Below are positions 31,101 to 31,207 of a stretch of 31,207 nt of DNA, in pieces. A program made the position numbers and the translations under genes. The DNA is taken from contig JAWCQZ010000003.1 in the NCBI GenBank assembly GCA_038869515.1, positions 1 to 31,207 of the forward strand, in the 5' to 3' direction. The notes beneath the pieces were generated by a model, which saw nothing but the letters and a program-made list of their open reading frames with translations, made no database searches and was not told the DNA's origin. How positions within the stretch are numbered: the first letter of the stretch is position 1; the number at the start of each line of letters is the position of its first letter. This DNA comes from JAWCQZ01 sp038869515 [NCBI: Halobacteria archaeon]. Its GTDB lineage: Archaea > Halobacteriota > Syntropharchaeia > JACQPP01.

Positions 31101-31207
31101 GGGACGTGAATCCGGTCCCGTTGGTGGCGTTGGCCCCGAAAGAGGTCGAGTTGTTGAAGAAGGCGAGGGTCTGGTCCGCGACCCCCGTCCCGTTGTCGTA
31201 GACGAGG
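28126..31207 (-). CDS. Giant Asn/Thr-rich surface protein with Ig-like repeats (5' end missing)
   Basis: The reading frame is open from its TGA at 28126 to the end of the window, so at least 1027 residues are present and the start lies beyond. The visible part is dense in N-X-S/T glycosylation sequons. It contains an N-terminal-side array of 100-residue Ig-like repeats (TSVxEVxLN ... ARLLYDN ... NATGWA ... YTVNVTYxGNGS), then a CARDB-like spacer (about 30043-30378). Further repeats and other beta domains follow (including SDDTGLSGYIFSWNATG), and a final domain ends RATPAD. No membrane helix or PGF motif is visible at the C-terminus, so it may be secreted or held by another protein. Codon use shows strong NAC/ACC enrichment. 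Likely an envelope/adhesin-type protein. Confidence 0.85.
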   Translation of the reverse strand, partial: LVYDNGTGVADQTLAFFNNSTSFGANATNGTGFTSRAWDTTGAEPGTYTLNVTYSGNGSLGLTAAFNNSRTVTVRASTSVAEVLLNATSVLRNDSVLVEARLLYDNSSPVPGQSLSFLNDSTTIGTNTTNATGWASIAWNTAGALGNYTVNVTYSANASLFTLASFNDSRTATVRANTSVPEVNLNSTAPTQGETVRFTARLLYDNGTPVADQTVEFRRNAALMGSNLTNATGWALLDFDTSSTPAGSYTVNATYGGNGSLSAAGSYNNSRTFTVSVPTAVNLLATILNSTNVTRDETGFAFNASLQNIGGDTANNTWRNWTLPANWTNASGNLTLFNATLAPNETLHNNLTVQVNLSAEVGLFLVVFNGSSTEDSDEKSVMIRVDARTSVSEVFLNRTSLLQGEFLRVTARLLYDNATALAGQTLEFRNNSSLLGANTTNATGWASFDWNTSDAPAADYSINVSFAGNGTLFVLDSSNNTTSVRVVNEKPSGSQPQINATPPVTVGTDLLHSVNWSDDTGLSGYIFSWNATGAACDGGFQNDSLVTFGGSPLQAWSNVSRNIPAACSGKTVGWRVYANDTANNTNAAPLQAYAVAASPNITAFAPATPVQESAQEARTFNITVDQVVNATWTLNGTAIQTNTSETSITYRNASAAVGTWNLSVTVTNANGTDLQTWIWTVYPRPVLSLGNVTNITVDWGRAFMLNHSVAVAANATASVLDVNYSALGFQNASFAAPVASGATVWANQTATLNSTGNTTVNVTARAAGATNDSRVFFANVTVRDLNASMLSPANQSAAVFENYTINTSAVDEYGEEFRGTAELLEEGVVIQNNTSVVRFANFSLNKSSPGAWNYSVRFTNASFYASATTNNTTVTVSKFFVTNIERHLVRIRNPVFIEILLSGPAVEFGTLNPGTVNASSQSPLTVNVTPNTNVKTNITINGTNLSGSPGVIARANIYVCNSNCPEANRTVLPEALGTPLYSDWVQIPVPGSQNQTRPIYFWLSVPPAQGADTYGGNVYVRATPAD
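29748..31207 (-). repeat. Tandem and interspersed ~300-bp coding repeats
   Basis: At least four units encode the Ig-like domain: 30976-31207 (cut by the window), 30676-30975 (exactly 300 bp), 30379-30675 (about 297 bp) and, after a 336-bp spacer, about 29748-30042. A shared core GTTGTCGTAGA (reading the plus strand) begins at 31192, 30889, 30589 and 29956. DNA similarity between units is high, so recent duplication or recombination within the gene is likely. Confidence 0.75.

Noticed and set aside
29748-31207. CRISPR array
   Set aside because: The repeats are about 300 bp, coding, imperfect and in one reading frame; there are no short repeats with unique spacers and no cas genes.

Overview
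The window looks like part of a GC-rich archaeal chromosome. Three tRNA genes lack an encoded CCA end. At least ten genes have a TATA-like box centred about 25-30 nt before the start codon, which implies leaderless or nearly leaderless transcripts. Several proteins are archaeal in type: a KaiC-like ATPase, two DUF835 proteins, an archaeal-type phosphoglycerate mutase, an EMC6-like protein, a COG1031 radical SAM protein and a PGF-pre-PGF surface protein. DUF835 together with PGF-pre-PGF suggests a euryarchaeal lineage, perhaps near Thermoplasmatota, but I cannot place it further. The first 55 bases (27 G then 28 C) are probably a contig-edge artefact.

Layout. 64-138: tRNA-Ile. 304-1931: a type IV AbiEi/AbiEii-like toxin-antitoxin pair on the minus strand. 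It faces, across a short AT-rich region with a near-perfect direct repeat, a ribbon-helix-helix-type putative regulator (2042-3130). 3131-3694 holds no convincing gene but has inverted repeats. 3695-5195: three small membrane proteins, the last EMC6-like. 5204-6895: COG1031 radical SAM protein. 6971-7043: tRNA-Met. 7133-8797: rpiA, a tiny ORF and a PlsC-like acyltransferase. 8886-8970: tRNA-Leu. 9026-17445: a five-gene minus-strand operon (secreted helical protein, 7TM-DUF835 protein, MalQ, GlgB, GH57/DUF3536 enzyme) whose last four genes overlap by 1-4 nt. 17545-18651: zinc alcohol dehydrogenase. 18908-20119: apgM. 20159-22673: a three-gene operon of KaiC-like ATPase, small membrane protein and membrane DUF835 protein. 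22670-31207: a cell-surface block with a PGF-pre-PGF protein, a secreted protein of unknown function, a second surface protein sharing the C-terminal module of the first, a proline-rich membrane-anchored protein, and the 3' part of a very large Asn/Thr-rich protein with 100-residue Ig-like repeats that runs off the window.

How the genes work together. GlgB (branching), MalQ (glucan transfer) and the GH57 enzyme form an alpha-glucan/glycogen module, and here it is translationally coupled to a 7TM-DUF835 protein that could sense or regulate the pathway. A second DUF835 membrane protein is encoded with a KaiC-like ATPase. The two DUF835 loci, each tied to a different partner set, are the most interesting uncharacterised signal in the window. 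The surface block suggests a glycosylated, protein-rich envelope.
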